Source: Bryobacterales bacterium
GTDB taxonomy: Bacteria > Acidobacteriota > Terriglobia > Bryobacterales > Bryobacteraceae
Direction: 5' to 3'
Assembly (NCBI GenBank): GCA_003132865.1
Contig: PKYZ01000075.1
Span: 10,115-16,423 of the forward strand
DNA length: 6,309 nucleotides
Part shown: one piece after another, positions 5,990 to 6,309 of the stretch
Numbering within the stretch: position 1 is the stretch's first letter
Layout: each line of letters opens with the position of its first letter
The notes under the pieces: model-generated
The model's input: the letters and a program-made list of their open reading frames with translations, nothing else
Database searches by the model: none
Told to the model about the DNA's origin: nothing
Program-made: the position numbers and the translations under genes

Positions 5990-6309
5990 CATGCCGCCCA
6001 ATCCAGGAAAACGTCCCGCCCCCGTCGCGCGCTCGATAATTCGACGCCATTTATTGCCTTCCGGGACCACCCCTGCAAGACAACCTTCGTTTGCAGCCCC
6101 GACGCCTGGGCTAGGCGGTTTGAGCGCCTCGGACCAAAAAAGGAAAGGGAGATGGTGCCGGTCTTCGCTTTCCGCTGGCCCCATCGGCTTCGCGTGGCGC
6201 GGGACCGCGCGTGACGATCACACATCTGGGGATCTCCCGCATCGCTGAAAACAAACGCCCAACGACAATCGGACCGCCGAACCTCCACCGCCGCCGTGCT
6301 ATCCTCACA
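5990..6309. other. Region of 320 bases without a supported gene
   Basis: No ORF here resembles a known protein on either strand. Short inverted repeats are present: CTGCAA/TTGCAG (6073-6096), GATGGtGCC/GGCcCCATC (6151-6185, one mismatch) and GCGCGG-ga-CCGCGC (6197-6210). None is followed by a plus-strand T tract, so no terminator for the operon is evident. On the minus strand the 6151-6185 stem-loop is followed by a pyrimidine-rich run including T6 (6150 down to 6136), a poor terminator candidate for a gene arriving from the right. AGGA (6141-6144) lies seven bases before an ATG at 6152 that opens a 20-codon ORF ending at 6214; coding status is unknown. TGCTATCCT (6297-6305) resembles an extended -10 box for a gene beyond the edge. 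Confidence 0.5.

Noticed and set aside
5574..6248. Plus-strand ORF of 224 codons running past the parvulin stop
   Set aside because: Most of it is the parvulin gene read in another frame, Ser/Arg/Pro-rich as shadow frames are. The tail beyond 5989 has no recognisable domain or own ribosome binding site at the long start.
5914..6288. Minus-strand ORF of 124 codons in the 3' region
   Set aside because: It overlaps the parvulin gene end, has no recognisable motif, and carries an Arg/Ser-rich composition typical of non-coding frames.

Overview
The window is GC-rich, densely coding bacterial DNA. Its style suggests a soil-type bacterium of the Acidobacteria (Bryobacter/Solibacter-like) or the Planctomycetes/Verrucomicrobia sphere: a Tat-exported sulfatase, a secreted FG-GAP/VCBS propeller protein, and short GC-rich hairpin repeats between genes. 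This taxonomic guess is inference from gene content only.

Layout. Bases 1-218 (minus strand) hold the 5' end of a radical-SAM anaerobic sulfatase-maturating enzyme (anSME), cut by the window edge. Bases 219-427 are a divergent control region. It has three back-to-back perfect hairpins (225-282), a plausible minus-strand promoter (299-328), an AT-rich stretch (about 330-380) and a perfect palindrome (398-412) just before the next ribosome binding site. Three plus-strand genes follow, closely spaced: a Tat-signal, cysteine-type sulfatase (428-2938), a Sec-signal protein made of 14 FG-GAP units (2966-5131), and a parvulin-type peptidyl-prolyl isomerase without a signal peptide (5135-5989). Gaps of 27 and 3 bases suggest one operon. 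Bases 5990-6309 hold no gene I can support.

How the genes may work together. The sulfatase carries the C-T-P-S-R formylglycine motif, and anSME enzymes make that modification in the cytoplasm. A Tat signal fits a protein that is modified and folded before export. The propeller protein would reach the same compartment through Sec and could serve as a binding or scaffold partner. The isomerase would stay in the cytoplasm, where it could assist maturation of the sulfatase, much as NifM assists NifH. The first two steps follow from known family properties; the partner and chaperone roles are inference.

The most interesting points are: (1) a self-contained sulfatase maturation/export cassette including a cytoplasmic parvulin; (2) internal evidence that the 14-unit protein is a duplicated seven-bladed propeller; (3) an anSME leader that may consist almost wholly of three hairpins, the last one enclosing the ribosome binding site; (4) a palindrome abutting the sulfatase ribosome binding site.
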